From NCBI GenBank assembly GCA_936450465.1, contig OW388297.1, positions 60,640,581 through 60,704,580 of the forward strand: a DNA stretch of 64,000 nucleotides, in the 5' to 3' direction. Of the stretch, positions 49,986-62,115 are shown piece after piece; position 1 is the stretch's first letter, and every line of letters starts with the position of its first letter. The translations under genes were made by a program, and so were the position numbers. The stretch is from Gibbula magus (taxonomy: Eukaryota > Mollusca > Gastropoda > Trochida > Trochidae). Under the pieces are notes generated by a model. It saw nothing but the letters and a program-made list of their open reading frames with translations. It searched no databases and was not told where the DNA came from.

Positions 49986-52900
49986 TTTATTCACATTGAG
50001 TTTTGTTTATTTACTGAATGAATTAAAATAAAGTGTCAATTACATGCATCAGTATTTGGACAGTGTAGTTCTAAATGGTCCAAAGGAGATAATCTGCCCT
50101 GTAAGCCAAATAAGTATTATTATCTCCCTTTGACCATGACTTAAACTGTTTAACATCCATGTATTCACATTGAGTTTTGTTTTTTTAGTGAATGAATTAA
50201 AATAAAGTGTCAATTACATGCATCAGTATTTTGACAGTGTAGTTCTAAATGGTCAAAAGGAGATAATCTGCCCTGTAAGCCAAATAAGTATTATTATCTC
50301 CCTTTGACCATGACTTAAACTGTTTAACATCCATGTATTCACATTGAGTTTTGTTTTTTTTGTGAATGAATTAAAATAAAGTGTCAATTACATGCATCAG
50401 TATTTGGACAGTGTAGTTCTAAATGGTCAAAAGGAGATAATCTGCCCTGTAAGCCAATTAAGTATTATTATCTCCCTTTGACCATGACTTAAACTGTTTA
50501 ACATCCATGTATTCACATTGAGTTTTGTTTTTTTAGTGAATGAATTAAAATAAAGTGTCAATTACATGCATCAGTATTTGGACAGTGTAGTTCTAAATGG
50601 TCAAAAGGAGATAATCTGCCCTGTAAGCCAAATAAGTATTATTATCTCCCTTTGACCATGACTTAAACTGTTTAACATCCATGTATTCACATTGAGTTTT
50701 GTTTATTTACTGAATGAATTAAAATAAAGTGTCAATTACATGCATCAGTATTTGGACAGTGTAGTTCTAAATGGTCAAAAGGAGATAATCTGCCCTGTAA
50801 GCCAAATAAGTATTATTATCTCCCTTTGACCATGACTTAAACTGTTTAACATCCATGTATTCACATTGAGTTTTGTTTATTTACTGAATGAATTAAAATA
50901 AAGTGTCAATTACATGCATCAGTATTTGGACAGTGTAGTTCTAAATGGTCAAAAGGAGATAATCTGCCCTGTAAGCCAAATAAGTATTATTATCTCCCTT
51001 TGACCATGACTTAAACTGTTTAACATCCATGTATTCACATTGAGTTTTGTTTTTTTAGTGAATGAATTAAAATAAAGTGTCAATTACATGCATCAGTATT
51101 TTGACAGTGTAGTTCTAAATGGTCAAAAGGAGATAATCTGCCCTGTAAGCCAAATAAGTATTATTATCTCCCTTTGACCATGACTTAAACTGTTTAACAT
51201 CCATGTATTCATATTGAGTTTTGTTTTTTTTGTGAATGAATTAAAATAAAGTGTCAATTACATGCATCAGTATTTGGACAGTGTAGTTCTAAATGGTCAA
51301 AAGGAGATAATCTGCCCTGTAAGCCAATTAAGTATTATTATCTCCCTTTGACCATGACTTAAACTGTTTAACATCCATGTATTCACATTGAGTTTTGTTT
51401 TTTTAGTGAATGAATTATAATAAAGTGTCAATTACATGCATCAGTATTTGGACAGTGTAGTTCCAAATGGTCAAAAGGAGATAATCTGCCCTGTAAGCCA
51501 AATAAGTATTATTATCTCCCTTTGACCATGACTTAAACTGTTTAACATCCATGTATTCACATTGAGTTTTTTTTTTTTTTGTGAATGAATTAAAATAAAG
51601 TGTCAATTACATGCATCAGTATTTGGACAGTGTAGTTCTAAATGGTCAAAAGGAGATAATCTGCCCTGTAAGCCAAATAAGTATTATTATCTCCCTTTGA
51701 CCATGACTTAAACTGTTTAACATCCATGTATTCACATTGAGTTTTGTTTATTTACTGAATGAATTAAAATAAAGTGCCAATTACATGCATCAGTATTTGG
51801 ACAGTGTAGTTCTAAATGGTCAAAAGGAGATAATCTGCCCTGTAAGCCAAATAAGTATTATTATCTCCCTTTGACCATGACTTAAACTGTTTAACATCCA
51901 TGTATTCACATTGAGTTTTGTTTAACATCCATGTATTCACATTGAGTTTTGTTTATTTACTGAATGAATTAAAATAAAGTGTCAATAACATGTATCAGTA
52001 TTTGGACAGTGTAGTTCTAAATGGTCAAAAGGAGATAATCTGCCCTGTAAGCCAAATAAGTATTATTATCTCCCTTTGACCATGACTTAAACTGTTTAAC
52101 ATCCATGTATTCACATTGAGTTTTGTTTATTTACTGAATGAATTAAAATAAAGTGTCAATTACATGCATCAGTATTTGGACAGTAGTTCTAAATGGTCAA
52201 AAGGAGATAATCTGCCCTGTTAGCCAAATAAGTATTACTATCTCCCTTTGACCATGACTTAAACTGTTTAACATCCATGTATTCACATTGAGTTTTGTTT
52301 TTTTAGTGAATGAATTAAAATAAAGTGTCAATTACATGCATCAGTATTTTGACAGTGTAGTTCTAAATGGTCAAAAGGAGATAATCTGCCCTGTAAGCCA
52401 AATAAGTATTATTATCTCCCTTTGACCATGACTTAAACTGTTTAACATCCATGTATTCACATTGAGTTTTTTTTTTTTTGTGAATGAATTAAAATAAAGT
52501 GTCAATTACATGCATCAGTATTTGGACAGTGTAGTTCTAAATGGTCAAAAGGAGATAATCTGCCCTGTAAGCCAAATAAGTATTATTATCTCCCTTTGAC
52601 CATGACTTAAACTGTTTAACATCCATGTATTCACATTGAGTTTTGTTTTTTTAGTGAATGAATTATAATAAAGTGTCAATTACATGCATCAGTATTTGGA
52701 CAGTGTAGTTCTAAATGGTCAAAAGGAGATAATCTGCCCTGTAAGCCAAATAAGTATTATTATCTCCCTTTGACCATGACTTAAACTGTTTAACATCCAT
52801 GTATTCACATTGAGTTTTGTTTATTTTTGTGAATGAATTAAAATAAAGTGTCAATTACATGCATCAGTATTTGGACAGTGTAGTTCTAAATGGTCAAAAG

Positions 52901-53420
52901 GAGATAATCTGCCCTGTAAGCCAAATAAGTATTATTATCTCCCTTTGACCATGACTTAAACTGTTTAACATCCATGTATTCACATTGAGTTTTGTTTATT
53001 TACTGAATGAATTAAAATAAAGTGTTAATTACATGCATCAGTATTTGGACAGTGTAGTTCCAAATGGTCAAAAGGAGATAATCTGCCCTGTGAGCCAAAT
53101 AAGTATTATTATCTCCCTTTCACCATGACTTAAACTGTTTAACATCCATGTATTCAAATTGAGTTTTGTTTATTTACTGAATGAATTAAAATAAAGTGTC
53201 AATTACATGCATCAGTATTTGGACAGTGTAGTTCTAAATGGTCAAAAGGAGATAATCTGCCCTGTAAGCCAAATAAGTATTATTATCTCCCTTTGACCAT
53301 GACTTAAACTGTTTAACATCCATGTATTCACATTGAGTTTTGTTTATTTACTGAATGAATTAAAATAAAGTGTCAATTACATGCATCAGTATTTGGACAG
53401 TGTAGTTCTAAATGGTCAAA
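49986..53420. repeat. 174-bp satellite, block d (19 modules)
   Basis: Nineteen loop-flipped modules, counted by ctgccct from 50094 to 53257. Spacing is mostly 174 bp, with one of 205 (31-bp duplication at 51912) and one of 172 (ggacagtagttc near 52185). T-tracts vary up to about 15 T (near 51567). The block ends in a hybrid unit whose left half is 174-type (gtcaattacatg, tatttggac) and whose hairpin at about 53414-53476 has the 805-type loop orientation. Confidence 0.93.
51912..51949. repeat. 31-bp internal partial duplication, third copy
   Basis: Same duplicated segment as at 46688 and 47231. The unit before it shares the private variant aaagtgccaatt with the unit before 46688, which suggests a copied block. 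Confidence 0.85.
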
Positions 53421-53627
53421 AGGAGATAATAATACTTATTTGGCTTACAGGGCAGATTATCTCCTTTTGACCATGACTTTCACTGTGCTGGATGTTAAAC
53501 AGTTTAAGTATCAAGGGTGGCTATTATTTCATACACTAAAAATATAGTTATGCAAGTTCACTGAACATGAATTCAACATTATAATGTAATCTTGATGAAC
53601 GTTTAGAAATAAATTATTTCGATTTAC

Positions 53628-53813
53628 CTTGTTAGCAAAGAAAGTGTTTGCTTTATGGTCACTGATCGCCTTGCCATCATTGTCGATTGGTGGTTGGTCC
53701 TGTCTGACTTGGGCATCTTCCATATCCAAAGCGTCGTTGCACATGATGGCTATGTTGTGCGTCATAGCACATGTGAGGATGATCTTGCATATCTTTCCTG
53801 GCTTCATGGGGAT
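53628..53813 (-). pseudogene. Harbinger exon remnant, X type
   Basis: 186-nt exon of core type (AMTHN), splice signals intact; first unit after the return from the 174-bp domain. Confidence 0.65.
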
Positions 53814-54432
53814 CTATAAAAACATTATGTTCGGAGATTGAATCAGGACTGAGAGAAATTTTACATAAAAATAAATAATCACTTTTTAATTCATTTTAAG
53901 TAGTTTGTTATCAATATGTAGTTGGAAGAAGTCAACAGACAATTGTTAGTAGGCAGTTGGCAGTAGTCAGCAGGGAGTTGGGAGTGGTCAGTTGGCAGTA
54001 GTCAGTTGGCAATAGTTAGTTGGGAGGAGTAAGTTGGCAGTAGTCAGCAGGGAGTAGTCAGTTCACCATAATAAGCTAGCAGTAGTTTGTAGGCATTGTT
54101 GTCAAAGCCCTTGAAGAAAACCATTCATTTATTCAGATTGAGTTTTGTTTATTTACTGAATGAATTAAAATAAAGTGTCAGTTACATGCATCAGTATTTT
54201 GACAGTGTAGTTCTAAATGGTCAAAAGGAGATAATAATACTTATTTGGCTTACAGGGCAGATTATCTCCTTTTGACCATGACTTTCACTGTGCTGGATGT
54301 TAAACAGTTTAAGTATCAAGGGTGGCTATTATTTCATACACAAAAAATATAGTTATGCAAGTTCACTGAACATGAATTCAACATTATAATGTAATCTTGA
54401 TGAACGTTTAGAAATAAATTATTTAGATTTAC

Positions 54433-54618
54433 CTTGTTAGCAAAGAAAGTGTTTGCTATATGGTCACTGATCACCTTGCCATCTTTGTCGATTGATGGTT
54501 GGTCCTGTCTGAATTGGGCATCTTCCATATCCAAAGCGTCATTGCAGATGATGGCTATGTTGTGCAATATAGCACATGTTAGGATGATCTTGCTTATCTC
54601 TCCTGGCTTCATGGGGCT
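54433..54618 (-). pseudogene. Harbinger exon remnant, Y type
   Basis: 186-nt exon reading SPMKPGEISKIILTCAILHN with DAQFRQDQPSIDKDG. It keeps the LHN motif but has Ser for Cys before KII. Acceptor tttttatag and donor AAG-gtaaat are present. Confidence 0.65.
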
Positions 54619-55169
54619 CTATAAAAACCTTATATTCAGAGATTGAATCAGGACTGAGAAATTTTACATCAAAATAAATAAATAATCACTTTTTAATTGA
54701 TTACAAGTAGTTTGTAATCAGTATGCAGTTGGAAGAAGTCAGCGGACAGTGGTTAGTAGTCAGTTGGCAGTAGTGATTTGGCAGTTGGCAGTAGTCAATT
54801 CACATAAGTAAGCTGGCAGTAGTTTGTAGGCAATGTTGTCAAAGTCCTTGAAGAAAACAATTCATTTATTAAGATTGAGTTTTGTTTACTTACTGAATGA
54901 ATTAAAATAAAGTGTCAGATACACGCATCAGTATTTTGACAGTGTAGTTCTAAATGGTCAAAAGGAGATAATAATACTTATTTGGCTTACAGGGCAGATT
55001 ATCTCCTTTTGACCATGATTTTCACTGTGCTGGATGTTAAACAGTTTAAGTATCAAGGGTGGCTATTATTTCATACACTAAAAATATAGTTATGCAAGTT
55101 CACTGAACATGAATTCAACATTATAATGTAATCTTGATGAACGTTTAGAAATAAATTATTTCGATTTAC

Positions 55170-55355
55170 CTTGTTAGCAAAGAAAGTGTTTGCTTTATGG
55201 TCACTGATCGCCTTGCCATCATTGTCGATTGGTGGTTGGTCCTGTCTGACTTGGGCATCTTCCATATCCAAAGCGTCGTTGCACATGATGGCTATGTTGT
55301 GCGTCATAGCACATGTGAGGATGATCTTGCATATCTTTCCTGGCTTCATGGGGAT
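55170..55355 (-). pseudogene. Harbinger exon remnant, X type
   Basis: 186-nt core-type exon; first member of the first 2,295-bp higher-order repeat. Confidence 0.65.
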
Positions 55356-55974
55356 CTATAAAAACATTATGTTCGGAGATTGAATCAGGACTGAGAGAAA
55401 TTTTACATAAAAATAAATAATCACTTTTTAATTCATTTTAAGTAGTTTGTAATCAGTATGTAGTTGGAAGAAGTCAACAGACAATTGTTAGTAGGCAGTT
55501 GGCAGTAGTCAGCAGGGAGTTGGGAGTGGTCAGTTGGCAGTAGTCAGTTGGCAATAGTTAGTTGGGAGGAGTAAGTTGGCAGTAGTCAGCAGGGAGTAGT
55601 CAGTTCACCATAATAAGCTAGCAGTAGTTTGTAGGCATTGTTGTCAAAGCCCTTGAAGAAAACCATTCATTTATTTAGATTGAGTTTTGTTTATTTACTG
55701 AATGAATTAAAATAAAGTGTCAGTTACATGCATCAGTATTTTGACAGTGTAGTTCTAAATGGTCAAAAGGAGATAATAATACTTATTTGGCTTACAGGGC
55801 AGATTATCTCCTTTTGACCATGACTTTCACTGTGCTAGATGTTAAACAGTTTAAGTATCAAGGGTGGCTATTATTTCATACACAAAAAATATAGTTATGC
55901 AAGTTCACTGAACATGAATTCAACATTATAATGTAATCTTGATGAACGTTTAGAAATAAATTATTTCGATTTAC

Positions 55975-56160
55975 CTTGTTAGCAAAGAAAGTGTTTGCTT
56001 TATGGTCACTGATCGCCTTGCCATCATTGTCGATTGATGGTTGGTCCTGTCTGAATTGGGCATCTTCCATATCCAAAGCGTCATTGCAGATGATGGCTAT
56101 GTTGTGCAATATAGCACATGTTAGGATGATCTTGCTTATCTCTCCTGGCTTCATGGGGCT
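55975..56160 (-). pseudogene. Harbinger exon remnant, Y type
   Basis: 186-nt exon with a Y-type amino end (ISKIILTCAILHN) but a core-like carboxyl end (DHKANTFFANKVNRNN), i.e. a mosaic of the two types. Confidence 0.65.
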
Positions 56161-56720
56161 CTATAAAAACCTTATATTCAGAGATTGAATCAGGACTGAG
56201 AGAAAATTTACATCAAAATAAATAAATAATCACTTTTTAATTGATTACAAGTAGTTTGTAATCAGTATGCAGTTGGAAGAAGTCAGCAGACAGTGGTTAG
56301 TAGGCAGTAGTCAGTTGGCAGTAGTGATTTGGCAGTTGGCAGTAGTCAATTCACATTAGTAAGCTGGCAGTAGTTTGTAGGCATTGTTGTCAAAGCCCTT
56401 GGAGAAAACCATTCTTTTATTCAGATTGAGTTTTGTTTATTTACTGAATGAATTAAAATAAAGTGTCAGTTACATGCATCAGTATTTTGACAGTGTAGTT
56501 CTAAATGGTCAAAAGGAGATAATAATACTTATTTGGCTTACAGGGCAGATTATCTCCTTTTGACCATGACTTTCACTGTGCTGGATGTTAAACAGTTTAA
56601 GTATCAAGGTTGGCTATTATTGCATACACTAATAATATATTTATGCAAGTTCACTGAACATGAATTCAACATTATAATGTAATCTTGATGAACGTTTAGA
56701 AATAAATTATTTAGATTTAC

Positions 56721-56906
56721 CTTGTTAGCAAAGAAAGTGTTTGCTATATGGTCACTGATCGCCTTGCCATCATTGTCGATTGATGGTTGGTCCTGTCTGA
56801 ATTGGGCATCTTCCATATCCAAAGCGTCATTGCAGATGATGGCTATGTTGTGCAATATAGCACATGTTAGGATGATCGTGCTTATCTCTCCTGGCTTCAT
56901 GGGGCT
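56721..56906 (-). pseudogene. Harbinger exon remnant, Y' type
   Basis: 186-nt Y-type exon with ISTII for ISKII. A change downstream of the donor lengthens the intronic open frame, which has no coding meaning. Confidence 0.65.
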
Positions 56907-57464
56907 CTATAAAAACCTTATATTCAGAGATTGAATCAGGACTGAGAAATTTTACATCAAAATAAATAAATAATCACTTTTTAATTGATTACAAGTAGTT
57001 TGTAATCAGTATGCAGTTGGAAGAAGTCAGCGGACAGTGGTTAGTACGCAGTAGTCAGTAGGCAGTAGTGATTTGGCAGTTGGCAGTAGTCAATTCACAT
57101 AAGTAAGCTGGCAGTAGTTTGTAGGCAATGTTGTCAAAGTCCTTGAAGAAAACAATTCATTTATTAAGATTGAGTTTTGTTTACTTACTGAATGAATTAA
57201 AATAAAGTGTCAGATACACGCATCAGTATTTTGACAGTGTAGTTCTAAATGGTCAAAAGGAGATAATAATACTTATTTGGCTTACAGGGCAGATTATCTC
57301 CTTTTGACCATGATTTTCACTGTGCTGGATGTTAAACAGTTTAAGTATCAAGGGTGGCTATTATTTCATACACTAAAAATATAGTTATGCAAGTTCACTG
57401 AACATGAATTCAACATTATAATGTAATCTTGATGAACGTTTAGAAATACATTATTTAGATTTAC

Positions 57465-57650
57465 CTTGTTAGCAAAGAAAGTGTTTGCTTTATGGTCACT
57501 GATCGCCTTGCCATCATTGTCGATTGGTGGTTGGTCCTGTCTGACTTGGGCATCATCTATATCCAAAGCGTCGTTGCACATGATGGCTATGTTGTGCGTC
57601 ATAGCACATGTGAGGATGATCTTGCATATCTTTCCTGGCTTCATGGGGAT
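57465..57650 (-). pseudogene. Harbinger exon remnant, X type
   Basis: 186-nt core-type exon with DIDDAQ in place of DMEDAQ (catcatctatatcc on the + strand); start of the second 2,295-bp copy. Confidence 0.65.
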
Positions 57651-58269
57651 CTATAAAAACATTATGTTCGGAGATTGAATCAGGACTGAGAGAAATTTTA
57701 CATAAAAATAAATAATCACTTTTTAATTCATTTTAAGTAGTTTGTAATCAGTATGTAGTTGGAAGAAGTCAACAGACAATTGTTAGTAGGCAGTTGGCAG
57801 TAGTCAGCAGGGAGTTGGGAGTGGTCAGTTGGCAGTAGTCAGTTGGCAATAGTTAGTTGGGAGGAGTAAGTTGGCAGTAGTCAGCAGGGAGTAGTCAGTT
57901 CACCATAATAAGCTAGCAGTAGTTTGTAGGCATTGTTGTCAAAGCCCTTGAAGAAAACCATTCATTTATTTAGATTGAGTTTTGTTTATTTACTGAATGA
58001 ATTAAAATAAAGTGTCAGTTACATGCATCAGTATTTTGACAGTGTAGTTCTAAATGGTCAAAAGGAGATAATAATACTTATTTGGCTTACAGGGCAGATT
58101 ATCTCCTTTTGACCATGACTTTCACTGTGCTAGATGTTAAACAGTTTAAGTATCAAGGGTGGCTATTATTTCATACACAAAAAATATAGTTATGCAAGTT
58201 CACTGAACATGAATTCAACATTATAATGTAATCTTGATGAACGTTTAGAAATAAATTATTTCGATTTAC

Positions 58270-58455
58270 CTTGTTAGTAAAGAAAGTGTTTGCTTTATGG
58301 TCACTGATCGCCTTGCCATCATTGTCGATTGATGGTTGGTCCTGTCTGAATTGGGCATCTTCCATATCCAAAGCGTCATTGCAGATGATGGCTATGTTGT
58401 GCAATATAGCACATGTTAGGATGATCTTGCTTATCTCTCCTGGCTTCATGGGGCT
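58270..58455 (-). pseudogene. Harbinger exon remnant, Y type
   Basis: 186-nt mosaic Y exon matching the one at 55975, with FFTNK for FFANK at its end. Confidence 0.65.
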
Positions 58456-59015
58456 CTATAAAAACCTTATATTCAGAGATTGAATCAGGACTGAGAGAAA
58501 ATTTACATCAAAATAAATAAATAATCACTTTTTAATTGATTACAAGTAGTTTGTAATCAGTATGCAGTTGGAAGAAGTCAGCAGACAGTGGTTAGTAGGC
58601 AGTAGTCAGTTGGCAGTAGTGATTTGGCAGTTGGCAGTAGTCAATTCACATTAGTAAGCTGGCAGTAGTTTGTAGGCATTGTTGTCAAAGCCCTTGAAGA
58701 AAACCATTCTTTTATTAAGATTGAGTTTTGTTTATTTACTGAATGAATTAAAATAAAGTGTCAGTTACATGCATCAGTATTTTGACAGTGTAGTTCTAAA
58801 TGGTCAAAAGGAGATAATAATACTTATTTGGCTTACAGGGCAGATTATCTCCTTTTGACCATGACTTTCACTGTGCTGGATGTTAAACAGTTTAAGTATC
58901 AAGGGTGGCTATTATTGCATACACTAATAATATATTTATGCAAGTTCACTGAACATGAATTCAACATTATAATGTAATCTTGATGAACGTTTAGAAATAA
59001 ATTATTTAGATTTAC

Positions 59016-59201
59016 CTTGTTAGCAAAGAAAGTGTTTGCTATATGGTCACTGATCGCCTTGCCATCATTGTCGATTGATGGTTGGTCCTGTCTGAATTGG
59101 GCATCTTCCATATCCAAAGCGTCATTGCAGATGATGGCTATGTTGTGCAATATAGCACATGTTAGGATGATCTTGCTTATCTCTCCTGGCTTCATGGGGC
59201 T
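59016..59201 (-). pseudogene. Harbinger exon remnant, Y' type
   Basis: 186-nt Y-type exon, counterpart of the one at 56721 at +2,295 bp but with ISKII. Confidence 0.65.
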
Positions 59202-59758
59202 CTATAAAAACCTTATATTCAGAGATTGAATCAGGACTGAGAAATTTTACATCAAAATAAATAAATAATCACTTTTTAATTGATTACAAGTAGTTTGTAA
59301 TCAGTATGCAGTTGGAAGAAGTCAGCGGACAGTGGTTAGTAGGCAGTAGTCAGTTGGCAGTAGTGATTTGGCAGTTGGCAGTAGTCAATTCACATAAGTA
59401 AGCTGGCAGTAGTTTGTAGGCAATGTTGTCAAAGTCCTTGAAGAAAACAATTCATTTATAAGATTGAGTTTTGTTTACTTACTGAATGAATTAAAATAAA
59501 GTGTCAGTTACACGCATCAGTATTTTGACAGTGTAGTTCTAAATGGTCAAAAGGAGATAATAATACTTATTTGGCTTACAGGGCAGATTATCTCCTTTTG
59601 ACCATGATTTTCACTGTGCTGGATGTTAAACAGTTTAAGTATCAAGGGTGGCTATTATTGCATACACTAATAATATAGTTATGCAAGTTCACTGAACATG
59701 AATTCAACATTATAATGTAATCTTGATGAACGTTTAGAAATAAATTATTTCGATTTAC

Positions 59759-59944
59759 CTTGTTAGCAAAGAAAGTGTTTGCTATATGGTCACTGATCGC
59801 CTTGCCATCATTGTCGATTGATGGTTGGTCCTGTCTGAATTGGGCATCTTCCATATCCAAAGCGTCATTGCAGATGATGGCTATGTTGTGCAATATAGCA
59901 CATGTTAGGATGATCTTGCTTATCTCTCCTGGCTTCATGGGGCT
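59759..59944 (-). pseudogene. Harbinger exon remnant, Y' type
   Basis: 186-nt Y-type exon with core-like bases just beyond the donor (aattatttcg on the + strand). Confidence 0.65.
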
Positions 59945-60484
59945 CTATAAAAACCTTATATTCAGAGATTGAATCAGGACTGAGAAATTTTACATCAAAA
60001 TAAATAAATAATCACTTTTTAATTGATTACAAGTAGTTTGTAATCAGTATGCAGTTGGAAGAAGTCAGCGGACAGTGGTTAGTAGGCAGTAGTCAGTTGG
60101 CAGTAGTGATTTGGCAGTTGGCAGTAGTCAATTCACATAAGTAAGCTGGCAGTAGTTTGTAGGCAATGTTGTCAAAGACCTTGAAGAAAACAATTCATTT
60201 ATTAAGATTGAGTTTTGTTTACTTACTGAAAGAATTAAAATAAAGTGTCGTTGACTGTGTAGTTCTAAATGGTCAAAAGGAGATAATAATACTTATTTGG
60301 CTTACAGGGCAGATTATCTCCTTTTGACCATGATTTTCACTGTGCTGGATGTTAAACAGTTTAAGTATCAAGGGTGGCTATTATTTCATACACTAAAAAT
60401 ATAGTTATGCAAGTTCACTGAACATGAATTCAACATTATAATGTAATCTTGATGAACGTTTAGAAATAAATTATTTAGATTTAC

Positions 60485-60670
60485 CTTGTTAGCAAAGAAA
60501 GTGTTTGCTTTATGGTCACTGATCGCCTTGCCATCATTGTCGATTGGTGGTTGGTCCTGTCTGACTTGGGCATCTTCCATATCCAAAGCGTCGTTGCACA
60601 TGATGGCTATGTTGTGCATCATAGCACATGTGAGGATGATCTTGCATATCTTTCCTGGCTTCATGGGGAT
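60485..60670 (-). pseudogene. Harbinger exon remnant, X type
   Basis: 186-nt core-type exon with AMMHN at the LHN position. Its upstream 174-like module lacks the acatgcatcagtatttt segment (gtcgttgactgtg near 60248). Confidence 0.65.
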
Positions 60671-61212
60671 CTATAAAAACATTATGTTCGGAGATTGAAT
60701 CAGGACTGAGAGAAATTTTACATAAAAATAAATAATCACTTTTTAATTCATTTTAAGTAGTTTGTAATCAATATGTAGTTGGAAGAAGTCAACAGACAAT
60801 TGTTAGTAGGCAGTTGGCAGTAGTCAGCAGGGAGTAGTCAGTTCACCATAATAAGCTAGCAGTAGTTTGAAGGCATTGTTGTCAAAGCCCTTGAAGAAAA
60901 CCATTCATTTATTAAGATTGAGTTTTGTTTATTTACTGAATGAATTAAAATAAAGTGTCAGTTACATGCATCAGTATTTTGACAGTGTAGTTCTAAATGG
61001 TCAAAAGGAGATAATAATACTTATTTGGCTTACAGGGCAGATTATCTCCTTTTGACCATGACTTTCACTGTGCTGGATGTTAAACAGTTTCAGTATCAAG
61101 GGTGGCTATTATTTCATACACAAAAAATATAGTTATGCAAGTTCACTGAACATGAATTCAACATTATAATGTAATCTTGATGAGCGTTTAGATATAAATT
61201 ATTTAGATTTAC

Positions 61213-61397
61213 CTTGTTAGCAAAGATAGTGTTTGTTTTATGGTCACTGATCGCCTTGCCATCATTGTCGATTGATGGTTGGTCCTGTCTGAATTGGGCA
61301 TCTTCATATCCAAAGCGTCATTGCAGATGATGGCTATGTTGTGCAATATAGCACATGTTAGGATGATCTTGCTGATCTCTCCTGGCTTCATTGGGCT
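61213..61397 (-). pseudogene. Harbinger exon remnant, frameshifted (1-bp deletion)
   Basis: 185-nt exon: one C is missing in tcttcatatcc (normal tcttccatatcc) at about 61302, so the frame breaks after DALDM. Splice signals persist. Confidence 0.65.
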
Positions 61398-61936
61398 CTA
61401 TAAAAACCTTATATTCAGAGATTGAATCAGGACTGAGAGAAATTTTACATCAATAAATATTCACTTTTTAATTGATTACAAGTAGTTTGTAATCAGTATG
61501 CAGTTGAAGAAGTCAGCGAACAGTGGCTAGTAGGAAGTAGTCAGTTGGCAGTAGTGATTTGGCAGTTGGCAGTAGTCAGTTGGCAGTAGTTTGTAGGCAA
61601 TGTTGTCAAAGTCCTTGAAGAAAACAATTCATTTATTAAGTTTGAGTTTTGTTTACTTACTGAATGAATTAAAATAAAGTGTCAGTTACATGCATCAGTA
61701 TTTTGACAGTGTACTTATAAATGGTCAAAAGGAGATAATAATACTTATTTGGCTTACAGGGCAGATTATCTCCCTTTGACCATGACTTTCACTGTGCTGG
61801 ATGTTAAACAGCTTAAGTATCAAGGGTGGCTATTATTTCATACACTAGTTTAATAGTTATGCAAGTTCACTGAACATGAATTCAACGTTATAATGTAATC
61901 TTGATGAACGTTTAGAAATAAATAATTTAGATTTAC

Positions 61937-62115
61937 CTTGTTAGTAAAGAAAGTGTTTGCTATTTGGTCACTGATCGCCTTGCCATCATTGTCGATTGGT
62001 CCTGTCTGAATTGGGCATCTTCCATATCCAAAGCGTCATTGCAGATGATTGCTATGTTGTGCAATATAGCACATGTGAGGATGATCTTGCATATCTCTCC
62101 TGGCTTCATGGGGAT
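61937..62115 (-). pseudogene. Harbinger exon remnant, frameshifted (7-bp deletion)
   Basis: 179-nt exon: gattggtcctg replaces gattgatggttggtcctg, a 7-bp loss that breaks the frame after RQDQ. The amino end reads MKPGEICKII and keeps ILHN. Confidence 0.65.

Larger units (their letters stand above)
55071..59660. repeat. 2,295-bp three-unit higher-order repeat, two copies (approximate limits)
   Basis: Units X-Y-Y' at exon starts 55349, 56154, 56900 recur at 57644, 58449, 59195, each exactly 2,295 bp later. Private variants repeat with the same offset: ttatttagattgag at about 55673 and 57968, and gctagatgtt near 55836 and 58131. Confidence 0.9.

Noticed and set aside
51415..51606. 63-codon minus-strand frame in the 174-bp array
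   Set aside because: It depends on an expanded T-tract and one substitution in a single unit; low complexity (KKKKK).
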